Positions 46,310-56,843 of a stretch of DNA of 64,000 bases are shown here, in pieces (the stretch's first letter is position 1; each line of letters opens with the position of its first letter). Below the pieces are notes generated by a model. It was not told where the DNA came from and made no database searches. It saw only the letters and a program-made list of their open reading frames with translations. Made by a program: the position numbers and the translations under genes. This DNA is from Paramecium tetraurelia (lineage: Eukaryota > Ciliophora > Oligohymenophorea > Peniculida > Parameciidae): contig NW_001799288.1 of NCBI RefSeq assembly GCF_000165425.1, forward strand, positions 125,740 to 189,739, written 5' to 3'.

Positions 46310-49157
46310 GTCTATTCTTAACTTATATAGATTGCCTTAAGCTTAAGTTATAGAAAAAGGGAACCTTCATCGAAATTGTCTATCCAACAAAATCATCAGA
46401 TGAAGAAACTATCGTTAAGAAACGCATAGTCAACAATTTTAATGTCAACCCAACCTTTTGGATCGCTTCAGAATAGGTTGTTCCACCTACTTTGGATTTT
46501 GAGAGTCTTTTTAAGTCCCCTTTTCCAGAATAAGCTGTCAGACACAACGAAACCTTCGAAAAGCTCGAAGTGGTCACCAATACCAACTAAAAGATATTAA
46601 TCGATGTTCCATCCAGACCTGCTGCTTACACTTTGGAAAAATTAAATTTGAAAGGGAAACCAACCCTAGAGTAGTTGTTTTAATCCATACCAAACTGCAT
46701 GGATTACAAGGAAAGAGACAAACACTTCAAATAAGGAGGCTACAAACTCAATTATCAATCTGGTTACGCTCCAGTGGAGATCTAAAACAGACATAAGGAC
46801 CCAGAAGATTACACCAAGAAATAACACTTCATTAGACAAAAACAATCACAAGCCAATTTGAATTTGAAAAGAACATGTGGAGTTTCATATGTTAAGAAGA
46901 GTGAAAGTGAACAGAAGGATGTTAGTCACATTTTTAAAAAGTACTGATTGAATTTTATTAAGACTTCCTCCACTGGTTTATTAATGTTCATCAGGCTGTT
47001 AACCAATAGCTGGATATGATGAAGCCTTTGATAACCTATTTTAGAATCTTTTAAACGGAAAGAACCTGATTGTGTTTACACTTTTCAATTCCTCGGATGA
47101 AAGTGCCTTGAGAGAATACCTACTATTTCCACACCTTAGAAATAAGATTTCAAGAGAAAGAGTCATGATGGCTAGAAAATTCTTGAATTTATGGATGCTA
47201 TTTTAAGATGCCTTATGTTTAGTGATTCATTATAACTATGACGAGTACAAAATATAATATAATTAATAGAAACTAATTGTTAAGACCAATTTAATTGAAT
47301 GAATAGGAAGATATCAAGTAATAATTAGTGGACTTTATTTGTGAATCAGAGATTTCAATCTGTTTACTTTTCAAAAAAAGTGTATCTGGCAGAAAGGCAT
47401 TTTTGAAAAGTGTTGGATTGTGGAATGAAGGAAACGACAACTCTTCTGTCTGTACAGAAACACAAAGGGAGGACATCTAAACTAAATTTGTTATATCAGT
47501 TCCAAAAGTGCCAATCAATAGCAATTCAACTCCCTAAAGTCTATTCTAAGAATTTACTAATATTATCTAACAATAAGAAAATTATGTTTTAGAGGCCCGT
47601 TCTTAAACCCAAGGTCCATAAACTGAATAGCAAAATTCAAATAATGAGAAACAAACAAAAAAGAAGAAGAGGGCAAAGATCTTATCATCAACAGATGTAA
47701 GAAAAGATGGTGGAGCCAGTGATTAATTGATAAATTATCTCATAAAAGAAGATGGAAATCATAATATTAACACATGCAGTATAAGGATGGAGATGTATGT
47801 GGCAGAGGAGAAATGGAAATCAGCCAATGATCACAATAAAGATTTACTCAATGCTTTCATAAAGAGAGTTGAACATCATGTTACAAGTTCATACTTGATT
47901 AAAATGATGAATAAGAGATTTAAAGCTAATGAAAAGGGCTAAGATTATATTATAAGAAGAAGCAATAAAATCTATGAAATTCCAACTGATAATGTTTAGA
48001 TAAAGTAGAACAAAAAGTCAATTAATTGGACATCAAAATTCACCCCAGAAAACTTTACAAATCTATAAACATATAAATTAAGCAAGAAATACTAGCCCAT
48101 ATCTCTAGACATCCTTAAAATGAAGGAATTAAGTTTTCTTAAATAACCATTATATTGTATAACAACTAGAGATAGTTTTGCATTTGACTTAATTACTAAA
48201 GTAACCAAGGTTAAATTAGGAGATAGATTGGTAGATAGGTATTAAATTAAAATCTACATAAAATTAGATTGGATTTCTTTTTTGAGCCCAACAATTGTCC
48301 ATGCAATTTCAAATCATTTTTACCAATGTTCCCAGAATATTAAGTTGGAGCACATGCATATGTAGGCTATTTTACAAATGAAGAATTATTGTAGATGGAG
48401 AAAGACATTTATGAAATGGAATTAAAAGGATTTGATGGTAATACTAAAAATTTATTATTTAAAGGTCACTATTTGCCTATGACTGCATAAATTTCACACG
48501 CTTAATCAAATCACCATTCAAGTGTACGTAGAACCAAATTCTTCTTTGGTTACAGATATATGTGGACTAAATGTTAATTAGCAGAACCTCATTCAATGGT
48601 TGCTGCTGGTGTTAGAAGGGATGTATCAGCACCTCCATTGTGGATGAGAAATCTCATTACTAAACTTGAAAATGATAATGTGGTACCTAAAAAGTTCATT
48701 AATTCTATTGCCTGTAATGTGTATCACGATGGAAAAGAAGGGTTAGCATAACATTTTGATGATGCTGTTAGATTCAAACAACCAATCTATACTATTAGAG
48801 TATTTTCAGATTGCAGATTGTCTTTTGGAAGTTAATTCTATGGATTTTGCAATGGAGCATTTGCTGTTCCTCTACCAAGAGGGTATCTATTAATATTTAT
48901 TCTTTTTAAGATGTATCCTATGTATGGAGGAAGGATCCTATGCTGCCAATGCCATTAAACATTGTGTAAGACCATGCGATATGACTGGAAAAAGTGCAGC
49001 CTTAATATTACGATAAATGCATGATCAAGTTACTTAGGAAGCCGTAAAGTATGATGAATAAGTGGATTTGCCATGTCACATGTCTACTTTGTCAGTTGAA
49101 GATAATGCAGTTCCTTTTGGAGAGCAGAAGAGATTGGAAGCTGAATTACTAAGTTGA
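46310..49157 (+). CDS. Large protein with C-terminal AlkB-type 2OG-Fe(II) dioxygenase domain (5' end unresolved)
   Basis: From about 46330 the frame is secure to TGA 49155-49157 after introns 46941-46962 (22 nt, AAG), 47245-47269 (25), 48239-48267 (29) and 48883-48910 (28, AAG). The C-terminal ~220 residues are AlkB-like: ACNVYHDGKEGLAQHFDDA (Fe-binding H-x-D), IYTIRVFSDCRLSFGSQFYG, ANAIKHCVRPCDM (second His) and KSAALILRQMH (Arg binding 2-oxoglutarate). These enzymes demethylate nucleic acids or proteins. About 650 residues before it include a Lys-rich nuclear-type block (TKKKKRAK) and no other recognised domain. The start is uncertain: ATG 46310 is nearest but not in the same frame. Coding-like frames reach back to ~46060 (YKYTAKKGTNIND), needing an unusually long intron. 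46310 is given only as a working start. Confidence 0.75.
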
Positions 49158-49310
49158 TTATGAATAATACATTACAATATTATTAAAAATATACTTTTTC
49201 TAAATCTATGAGATTCTTGTATGACTCAATTCTAGGACTGATTTAACGTAAAATATTATTATTATGTTAACTTGAGTATTAATTTATTATTGTTAAATTA
49301 AATTAAGAAA

Positions 49311-50912
49311 ATGTTTCGAATTTCAGACAAAGTACAATCAATAACTTGTCCTATGCACAAGAAGGCCATCAAATATTTGAACATTGGATAGAGTTGTTCT
49401 TTAGAGTAGAGAGTAGGATGCTCTTCATGCATGGGGGGAAATTTTATTGACTTTGAATTAGCGGAAGAACTGCTTGATAAGTTGAATAATGGAAACAATG
49501 AAGACGATATGAAACAATAGTTAAAGATCGACTTTATGCATACATTAAATCAATTTAGAAACTAAGTCAATAAAATACTAGATAACATGGAAAAACTAGT
49601 AGAATCCATGAATAGCAGTTCAGATAAGCTTATCGAATGGCTGAATTAAATTAGAGGGGCTGCTTAATTCAATATTGATGACTTAAAATAAATAGCGGTG
49701 AGATTAGGAATTTACATTGTCAAACAAGAAGATCAATTCTAGCCTAGAGTTAATGGGTAATGGCAAAATTACATTAGTAAATATGCTCAAATCTTATAAA
49801 AAACAAGTCTTTTGCTTAATTAAAAGATACTGGAGAAAGAACTGAATCCAATTGAGTAATCAGAAGTTGTAACCTCAGAAGAGCCTAAAAAAAATCAAGA
49901 GTTTGTTTCAAAAGATAGTTTGTAGACAAAGTAAGACATTGGGTAAGAGATTTAACAGCCCTATGTAAATTAATAAATGGAAATAGATGAATAAAAGAAG
50001 AAAATAGAATTCTTGGAGGGTTAAATTGAGAAATATCATAATTTATACAACAAGTTAAGAAATTAAAATGAAAATAAAGAGGCAGCATTTGAAACACCTA
50101 AAGCTAATATGGTCATAAATAAATAAGAGCCTGAAAAAAAAGAAGAATAATAATAATATCCAATATAAAAATAAGACAAAGATCAATTAAAGATTTAGAA
50201 ATATTTAGATGAAAAAACTGTAAACCATCCTCTTTGGAAAGAATTTAACAATGAAATGGAACATATAAAGAACTAATTAAAATGGTTGGAATTTAAATAT
50301 GTTGAACAATTATTTTAATTTAACTAATCAGCCTTTTAGGAAGAATAAAAAAAAGTATTGCATTTTAGTAAAAAAACATAAGAAAACCAAAATTTTTCTA
50401 AGTTTTATCTGAATCAATTAATTGCATAATTGTAAACAATCAATAAATTGTTGCTTGATTCTTAAACCATGTATAAAATGGACAATATTGTTGTTTCCAA
50501 GAATTACTAAGATGAATAAGACTTGAAAAAAAAAGTATAAGAAACTATAGATTACATCAGAAGTCATAAATAGCATTTGGATGTTTGTCAAGTTGAATTA
50601 AAATATGTCTAAGAACTTATGTCAATAAATGAGTTATCAAAATGCAACATGGTTAATAGCAGAGATTTGCAAAAGTATTTTTAGAGACTTACTGACAAAA
50701 ACAAATATGGGATATTTTATATTAACAACAATGTCTTACTTAAGAACTCCCGAAGTCTTCAATAAGTAATAATTAAAACTTTGTAAGACAGTCAATTGAA
50801 AGACAATCTGCAAATAGATAAGGATTTTATAATGGTTAATAAATTCGCTTGGAAATTTATATCTACTCTATACTTTAGCAGTGGCCCAGAAATCTTGCTC
50901 TAAGAAAATTGA
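49311..50912 (+). CDS. Zinc-ribbon/B-box-like coiled-coil protein
   Basis: 533 residues in one exon (ATG 49311, TGA 50910-50912). The N-terminus carries spaced metal ligands: CPMHKKAI, then CSLEQRVGCSSC within ~35 residues, resembling a degenerate B-box or zinc ribbon (C-x2-H ... C-x6-C-x2-C). The rest is coiled coil rich in Gln, Lys and Glu, with a Trp-containing helical block around residue 310 (HPLWKEFNNEMEHIKN) and a compact C-terminal segment (IFYINNNVLLKNSRSLQQ). The arrangement is like the B-box/coiled-coil part of TRIM-type proteins, but without a RING. Ciliates have many such proteins of unknown function. Confidence 0.7.
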
Positions 50913-51006
50913 ATTTGTATATTAACGAATATATGCTTTGTTTCAAAATTATGTATCTTTATTAATTTTAAACCAAAATTATGAAATGTTAAGTATGAAT
51001 AAATGA

Positions 51007-51213
51007 TTTTTAAGAGATGAAAATAATTGTGAACATAGATCTGTTGTTATTTTCATGCTATCAAGTATGGGATTTAAATTGGTATACGCCTTCAGAGTAT
51101 ATGGAAAATAAACCTTCAGATGGTATGATGTGATATGATACAAAATCTTTGATTCTAACTTTAAGAATAAGAAGGAATTAGTGTAAATCTTGCATTGGAA
51201 TAGATTTTCTAAA
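51007..51213 (+). pseudogene. Possible gene remnant with one in-frame TGA
   Basis: In the 450-bp gap after the previous gene one frame is open from 51007 to 51213 except for TGA 51136-51138. It reads MGFKLVYAFRVYGKQTF and RWYDVI before the TGA and YKIFDSNFKNKKELVQILHW after it, with normal residue spacing on both sides. An ATG at 51055 could start it. No intron boundary removes the TGA. It is probably a decayed gene fragment. Otherwise 50913-51364 is AT-rich with nothing recognised. Confidence 0.3.
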
Positions 51214-51364
51214 TGATGATATACTAAATTATTATAAATATATATGCAATAATCTCATTTTTATTACGATATGTTCAAAATCATATCGTTACTATTTTAG
51301 TAGGATCTAATTAATAAATAAGAGAAGGATGATTTAAAATGTACTTCAATTTTTAAGTTTAGTT

Positions 51365-51616
51365 ATGGTACTCGAATCTCAATCGGAATTGATGTTTTAA
51401 CTGCAGGCCATTTATCGTTCATCTGTAGAGGGAAAATAGGGGTATATGGTCCACGAAATAAAAAAATATGTGGAATCGCACAGATAAGGTTCTCCAAGAA
51501 ATAGTTCACCAAGATCTTCAAGATATTTGGAAGCTTCTCGTATGTGGAGCATTTATGAAGAGAATGAAGAGGAAGAAAGGGATAACGAAATTAAACTGAT
51601 TGGAATTCGTCGCTGA
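51365..51616 (+). CDS. Small hypothetical Ser/Arg- and Glu-rich protein
   Basis: 83 residues, no intron, ATG 51365 to TGA 51614-51616. The product has an N-terminal helix (LMFQLQAIYRSSVEG), a Ser/Arg/Pro stretch (RQGSPRNSSPRSSRYLE) that looks like a phosphorylation-rich linker, and an acidic segment (YEENEEEERDNEIKL). Codon composition is much less AT-biased than the gap upstream, supporting real coding. No family is recognised. It ends 49 bp before the start of the next plus-strand gene. Confidence 0.55.
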
Positions 51617-51665
51617 CAATTGGTTTGTTCAAAAGTTGTGACTCTTTTTTGTTTATTAATTATTT

Positions 51666-52102
51666 ATGGAGACTGAAACTCAATATCAAATTAGTCCATA
51701 AGGTGTGTTACTAATTATATCTTTAGATGTCGAATTTCTGAATGATAAATATCGTCTGGTTTTTACATATCCCACAGCAGCATTTGCCATATCCGCTGTC
51801 ATCCTTGCATCCACAAGATTTTTGAGCTTCCCAAAATTCTTCAGAAACCCTCTTGAAGTACGCATTCAAATCATTTAAATCAGTCTCCAGAAGGAAATGC
51901 TCTCTTCTACTAGAGACTGGCCAAAATGGCAAAACCACCTTTGCTATTATATGGGGCATGCGTTGGAGGAGCTGTTGGGTTATTTCAGTATGAACTAGCC
52001 AAGTATTAGATGTTTGTGAAGTACAAAACTCTAGTAAATACATATTTGGATGCTTGTGAGGCTGTCTACGTGAGTGAATTAAAAAAGAGTTAGGAAAAAT
52101 GA
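51666..52102 (+). CDS. Small membrane protein with two hydrophobic segments
   Basis: 136 residues from ATG 51666 with one intron (51858-51883, 26 nt, ending CAG). Two hydrophobic segments stand out: TAAFAISAVILASTRFLS and LLLYGACVGGAVGLF, the second Gly-rich as in mitochondrial inner-membrane proteins. A charged helix (LAKYQMFVKYKTLVNTYLDA) and a Lys-rich end follow. A second GT...TAG element of 24 nt (51703-51726) lies in frame without a stop and may or may not be spliced. The minus strand carries a Cys-containing open frame over the same DNA, but only the plus reading gives paired membrane segments across an intron. Function unknown. Confidence 0.65.
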
Positions 52103-52273
52103 ATTTAATTAAAAAATGAGTACATTATCAATATCATTATAAGCATAACATAATTACATATATTTAACAATTTGGTACTAATATACCTAGACAATGAATA
52201 GAGGCAATTACATAAAATATCAGATAATATATAGTTTGGGTTTAGCTTCAAATTTATAATAATATTAGTTTTA

Positions 52274-55200
52274 ATGAGAGTGGCTGTTAATCCATCTTAA
52301 GTATCTAGATCACTACCTCCAGCTCCTATGCCCGTAATGAAAACTCCAGTGATGGTTGACAGAGGTAGACAGAAAGTAAATAACTATTAGTGGCAAGTTT
52401 GCATCATACTTCAACATTCAATAAAGAATCTCCTATAAACACACCCAATGAATAATAGCTGATAGAATTGGAAACCAGAATTCTTAATCTTGAATAAGAT
52501 TCCTCTATTAAACTAAAATGTGAAAATTTGATCCAAGAAAATAAAAAACTCACGCAATAGGTTTCTCTCTAAACTGAGTCTGTAGCTAAATTCAAAGGAG
52601 AACTATCTCTTGCTAGGAAAGAAATCTCAAAGTAAAACTTTAAATTATTATCAAGACTTAAGAAAGTATTGGATATAAAGGAAGAAGCCTTAACGGATAT
52701 TAGAATTAAAAATCACACCAGAAATTTATCTTAATCTGACAAATTGAAAAATGATAAGCTAATCTAACAAAAAGAAATCATGGAATAGTAATATTTAAAA
52801 GAAAAACAATAATTATAAAATTAGATTTAACAACTTGAAGAGCTTTTAGAATAATAATGTTCTCTAAACTAAAATAATTAGCCTTCTCTTTATTTAGAAG
52901 CAAAATAACCAATTATTCCAAATCAATAAATAGACTATTCTTAACCTTGTTAGTAAACATCTTAATATAACAATGTAAAACAAAATGAATAATATTCAAC
53001 TTCTTAAAATAGAAAGCCATAAACATCTAATTAGGAAGGAGGAGTGAACTCCATTTTTTATAGACCTAATCATTAAGATAAATTATATTAAGTTCCAAGC
53101 AAAGGACTCTCACAAGAGAGTAGTTCACCTAAATTCAATAATTAAAGTTTCCCTTGCTTGAAATTCAATTCTATACCCTAAGAAAGCATAGATTTTAATA
53201 GTTAATTCGATTTAAAAAACAAATCTATTGATCCAAAGGATTCTTTTAAAGCACATAATCAATTGAAAGATCATAATATGATATAAAGAAAGTCTTTATC
53301 TTCGATAACAGAATTGATACAATAAAATGGATAAAATCAAAGCAAAGAAAACCATAGTAGATATTTCGAGAAAAACAGTACGCAATCTCCTAATTATTAA
53401 TTCTCTAATACCTCTTAATTATTACAAGAATTAGAGCAACTTAAAAATGAGGTAAATTCCCAAAAAGATACTATTTAAGAATCTCATAAAAAAATATCGT
53501 AACTTGAGTATGAGAAATCTACTGTTATTGAAAAAAATGAAAAACTTCTTCGAGAATTTCGCAATCAAGTTGAAGAAATAAAACAACTTGAGCATAATAA
53601 AAACAATATACAAAATGATATTCTATAACTAGAAGAAGATCTCTAGTCATAAAAAATACATTATGAATCTTGTATTTAGGATTAATAGCATAAATATAAC
53701 CTTCTTGAATAGCAATTTTACGAAAATAAAAGGTTATTATAAGAAAAGCTAAAAGAGTCAACAAAATCAGAGCAAGATAATTAATGTTAACAATTCAAGA
53801 AGCAATTAGAAGAAAAATAATTGGAAATTATAAATATTAGTCAAAAGGTTCTTAATTATAAAAATAAAAATGACCAGTAGGAAATATAAATTAATCAAAT
53901 GAAAAAATAAGAATTAGATTTGAATTAAGAATTTGAAAAAGTCAATAAATAATACCAATAAATTAAGAGATAATTTGATGATACTGTAAAAAATCTGAAT
54001 GAAGCATAAAATCAAATACAAATAATGTAATCTTAATATCTATCAGAATATTAATTAAGAGAAAAAATAGAATTAAATTATGCTATTTTATAAAAGGAAT
54101 TTAGTTAATATAAAGAAAACTCTGTCCTATAAATTGAAGACTTGTAATCTTGTGAAAAATTTAGGAGTAATTCAAAAAATATTGAATATATATAAAATTA
54201 ACAAGATTTATAAGCAAAATAAAAAGTTATGCTGGAAAACAGCAATGGCTTTTAATAACTAGACTAAGATATTACTAAACAGCTATAAAAAGCCAATAAC
54301 ACTATAAATGAATAGAATAAATAAATAATTTAGTTATAATAAACAAATTAAAAATTAGAAGATGAAATTGGAGATGTCAAAAATAAATTTTCGAAGCAAA
54401 CTTTAATATTAACCAAATTGAAATCAGATTAAAATTATAAATGTGATAAATGTAAATCCTTAAAATTGGATTTATCTGGAATTCTTATGGATGAACAGCA
54501 AATTTAAGACATGTATTATTAGTAATAATAACTTGATTAAGTTATTCTCGAAAATGATTCCATTCCTATTATTTATGATTAAGTTAATACTGAAAGAAAT
54601 CAACTATTGTAAAAATTGTAGTAAAATCACTAAGATTTGGTTATTCAAAAACAATAAAATGATGAATTAGTTCAAATACATTAAGATTAGAATAATCAAA
54701 TTTGTATTTTGAAGTCTTAATTATTATAGTTAGAAATAATCACATAAAAGTAAAAAGAGTAGATAAATCAATACGAAAATGAGTTTAAGAAAGTTCTAAA
54801 AGATGATAATATATTGTTTTAGTAAAAGTAGATCGATCTGCGCGATTATAATGAACCAACTACTACTAAAGGCTATAATAATTTAACTTAACTTATCAAT
54901 TAATAGGTTAGATAAAGAGAATAAGACAATAAATATTTCAAAAAACCTAACAACTTATCTGCTTATGAAATATAAACAGGCAAAGATGATGTTAGTTTAC
55001 TCTAAAAAAAAGTACAATAATAAAACGAAATAATTAAACAATTAAATTAATAGTTAGATAACATTAATTTCCAGTATTAGAACCTCTTAATAGAATAATA
55101 ATCGAATAATCTTTAAATAGAATTGCAAAAATCCGAATACGAATAAATGAAAAAACATCTATAAACCACTATTTCAAAATAAAAAATCTTCTTAGAAGAG

Positions 55201-55827
55201 AAAGAGATCGAAATATAAAATATTAAATAATAAAAAGTAAGCTTAAATGACATGAATTAAATCGAAATCGATAAAATTAATTAGTTATTAACTATGAGCT
55301 AAGAAAAGATCGAAAATTAAAAAAAAGAACTATATAAAGATATGTAGAAAAATTAAGCAATATAATAAGCCAACACTCAATTGAGAAGCTAGTTAGAAAG
55401 AGTGCAAAGTGAAAATGCTGATTTACATGAGATAATTATTGAACTTTAAAAAGAAAATGTAAATCTAAGAGACAATAATTAAAAGTTAACCTCTAAATTT
55501 GATGACAATATTTAGACTAAAGAATAGAATATGAATAATATGGTATTACGAAGATAATCCATTACTATTAGTTAATAATGTGAAAATTTTTGTTCTGAAC
55601 AACCAAAACCTGGGTTTATAACCTCTAAAAATAATAGAAAGTTAGATGAAATTGAGAGGGAAAATTTAACGTCATAGAAAGAAATTTCGAAATTGAAATA
55701 AATGATAGGAGATTTGTCAAATAATCAAAATTATAACCCAGAGAGGAAATTGTCAAACAGTTCATAGCATCTATCATAAAAGAAGCATCTTTTTGATCAA
55801 AATAGCATTAAATGTAAACATAATTGA
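52274..55827 (+). CDS. Very Gln-rich long coiled-coil protein
   Basis: 1,175 residues with one 26-nt intron (52365-52390) in the N-terminal region. The first ~35 residues are Pro/Val-rich (SRSLPPAPMPVMKTP). The remainder is coiled coil interrupted by Ser/Asn/Tyr-rich linkers (about 52900-53420). A large share of codons are TAA or TAG, so the gene looks full of stops in the standard code. A short CxxC (CDKCKSLKLD) sits near residue 720. The heptads and length resemble SMC-like, golgin or basal-body rod proteins, but no specific family is visible. The C-terminus is Ser/Lys-rich and ends IKCKHN. Confidence 0.75.
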
Positions 55828-56079
55828 TAGCTTATTGATAGCTTACTGATATATTATATATAAATATAAATTTTTATAAAATATTTATTTGGAGAAGTTA
55901 ATTAATTCTTTTTTTAAAAATGAAAATTTAACTATATGAATAGGCTTTTAATAATTTCCGCCTCTTGATCAAATTATATTATATTTATATAATTAAGAGA
56001 ATAAGGAATAATGCTTAAATTAATGAGCACAGAAGTGATTAAATAATAATAATTTTGGTATTTTTTTATGCATATTTTA

Positions 56080-56482
56080 TCAATATGATTTGCACTATCT
56101 AGCAAAATACACCATGGCAAACAAAGATAAAGCTGGTGTTCCCCGACTAAATGTATAATAATTATAAATTACAGAACCAATCTTTTGGCTGGATTCATTC
56201 TCTCAAATTTGATTTGTCTTGCAACATCTCCAGCTGGTTATCTCAAGTATATGTATGAGATAGTGCATACACCAGCAGATAAAACAGAAGCAATTGGTGA
56301 AATAAACTAGTGATTTAGTATTTCCTTATTACATTAGAATTAAAAAATTTTTGACTGAATGATATGCATTCCTAATTAATCTAGAATTTATATGAGTCGA
56401 TTATTCTTTAATCGGTAGGAATGGAATATAATTCTCTAACTTCTGGAGTTACTGTAAGGAAATCGATATCCTAATTTGACAT
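56080..56482 (-). CDS. Small membrane protein, probably mitochondrial
   Basis: 116 residues from ATG 56482 to TGA 56082-56080; two 26-nt introns (56307-56332 and 56147-56172) leave exactly 117 codons. The N-terminus is soluble and acidic (SNQDIDFLTVTPEVRELYS), followed by a hydrophobic Ser/Ala segment (ISPIASVLSAGVCTISYTY), a polar loop (RQPAGDVARQIKFERMN) and a second hydrophobic segment (PALSLFAMVYFAR). Size and double-span layout recall small mitochondrial inner-membrane or respiratory accessory subunits, but this is a guess. The opposite strand has a hydrophobic shadow ORF (56114-56313) that cannot be spliced in frame and was rejected. Confidence 0.7.
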
Positions 56483-56843
56483 TATTTATATAAATGTATT
56501 AATATTTTATATTAATTGTTTATAAATATATATTTAGGGCAATCTAATTATATTCTTAATTAATCAACACTTTCCTACTTTCAAAAAATAATAGTATTTG
56601 AATATTATGAATCTACTCATCAATAAAATTTAACTGAATTTATAGATACTGCCATTAGAATAGCATAGGTTTCAATAAAAATTAAACTATGATAGTTTAA
56701 ACTGAAAATCTCATGTTAAATGCTTTTGATTTGTTGAATCAAAATTATTAATTAATGCTTAAATTATAGGCTGTTCCTTATTATAGTTTTCGTTTAACTA
56801 ATTGTGAATCTTACTATTGTCTGATTAAATTTTAAATTAACTA
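56483..56843. promoter_or_regulatory. Shared upstream region of divergent genes
   Basis: About 360 bp between the starts of the minus-strand small membrane protein gene and the plus-strand surface-antigen-like gene. It is AT-rich with several A/T runs and no open frame of note, so it must hold both 5' regions. I cannot point to a specific promoter element; ciliate core promoters are poorly defined. Confidence 0.4.

Noticed and set aside
51723-52043. Minus-strand 106-codon ORF with several Cys
   Set aside because: Shadow of the plus-strand two-TM protein, whose reading spans a 26-nt intron in frame.
56114-56313. Plus-strand small membrane protein starting MANKDKAGVPRL
   Set aside because: The only nearby intron shifts it into the wrong frame, while the minus strand gives a complete 116-residue protein with two canonical introns over the same DNA.
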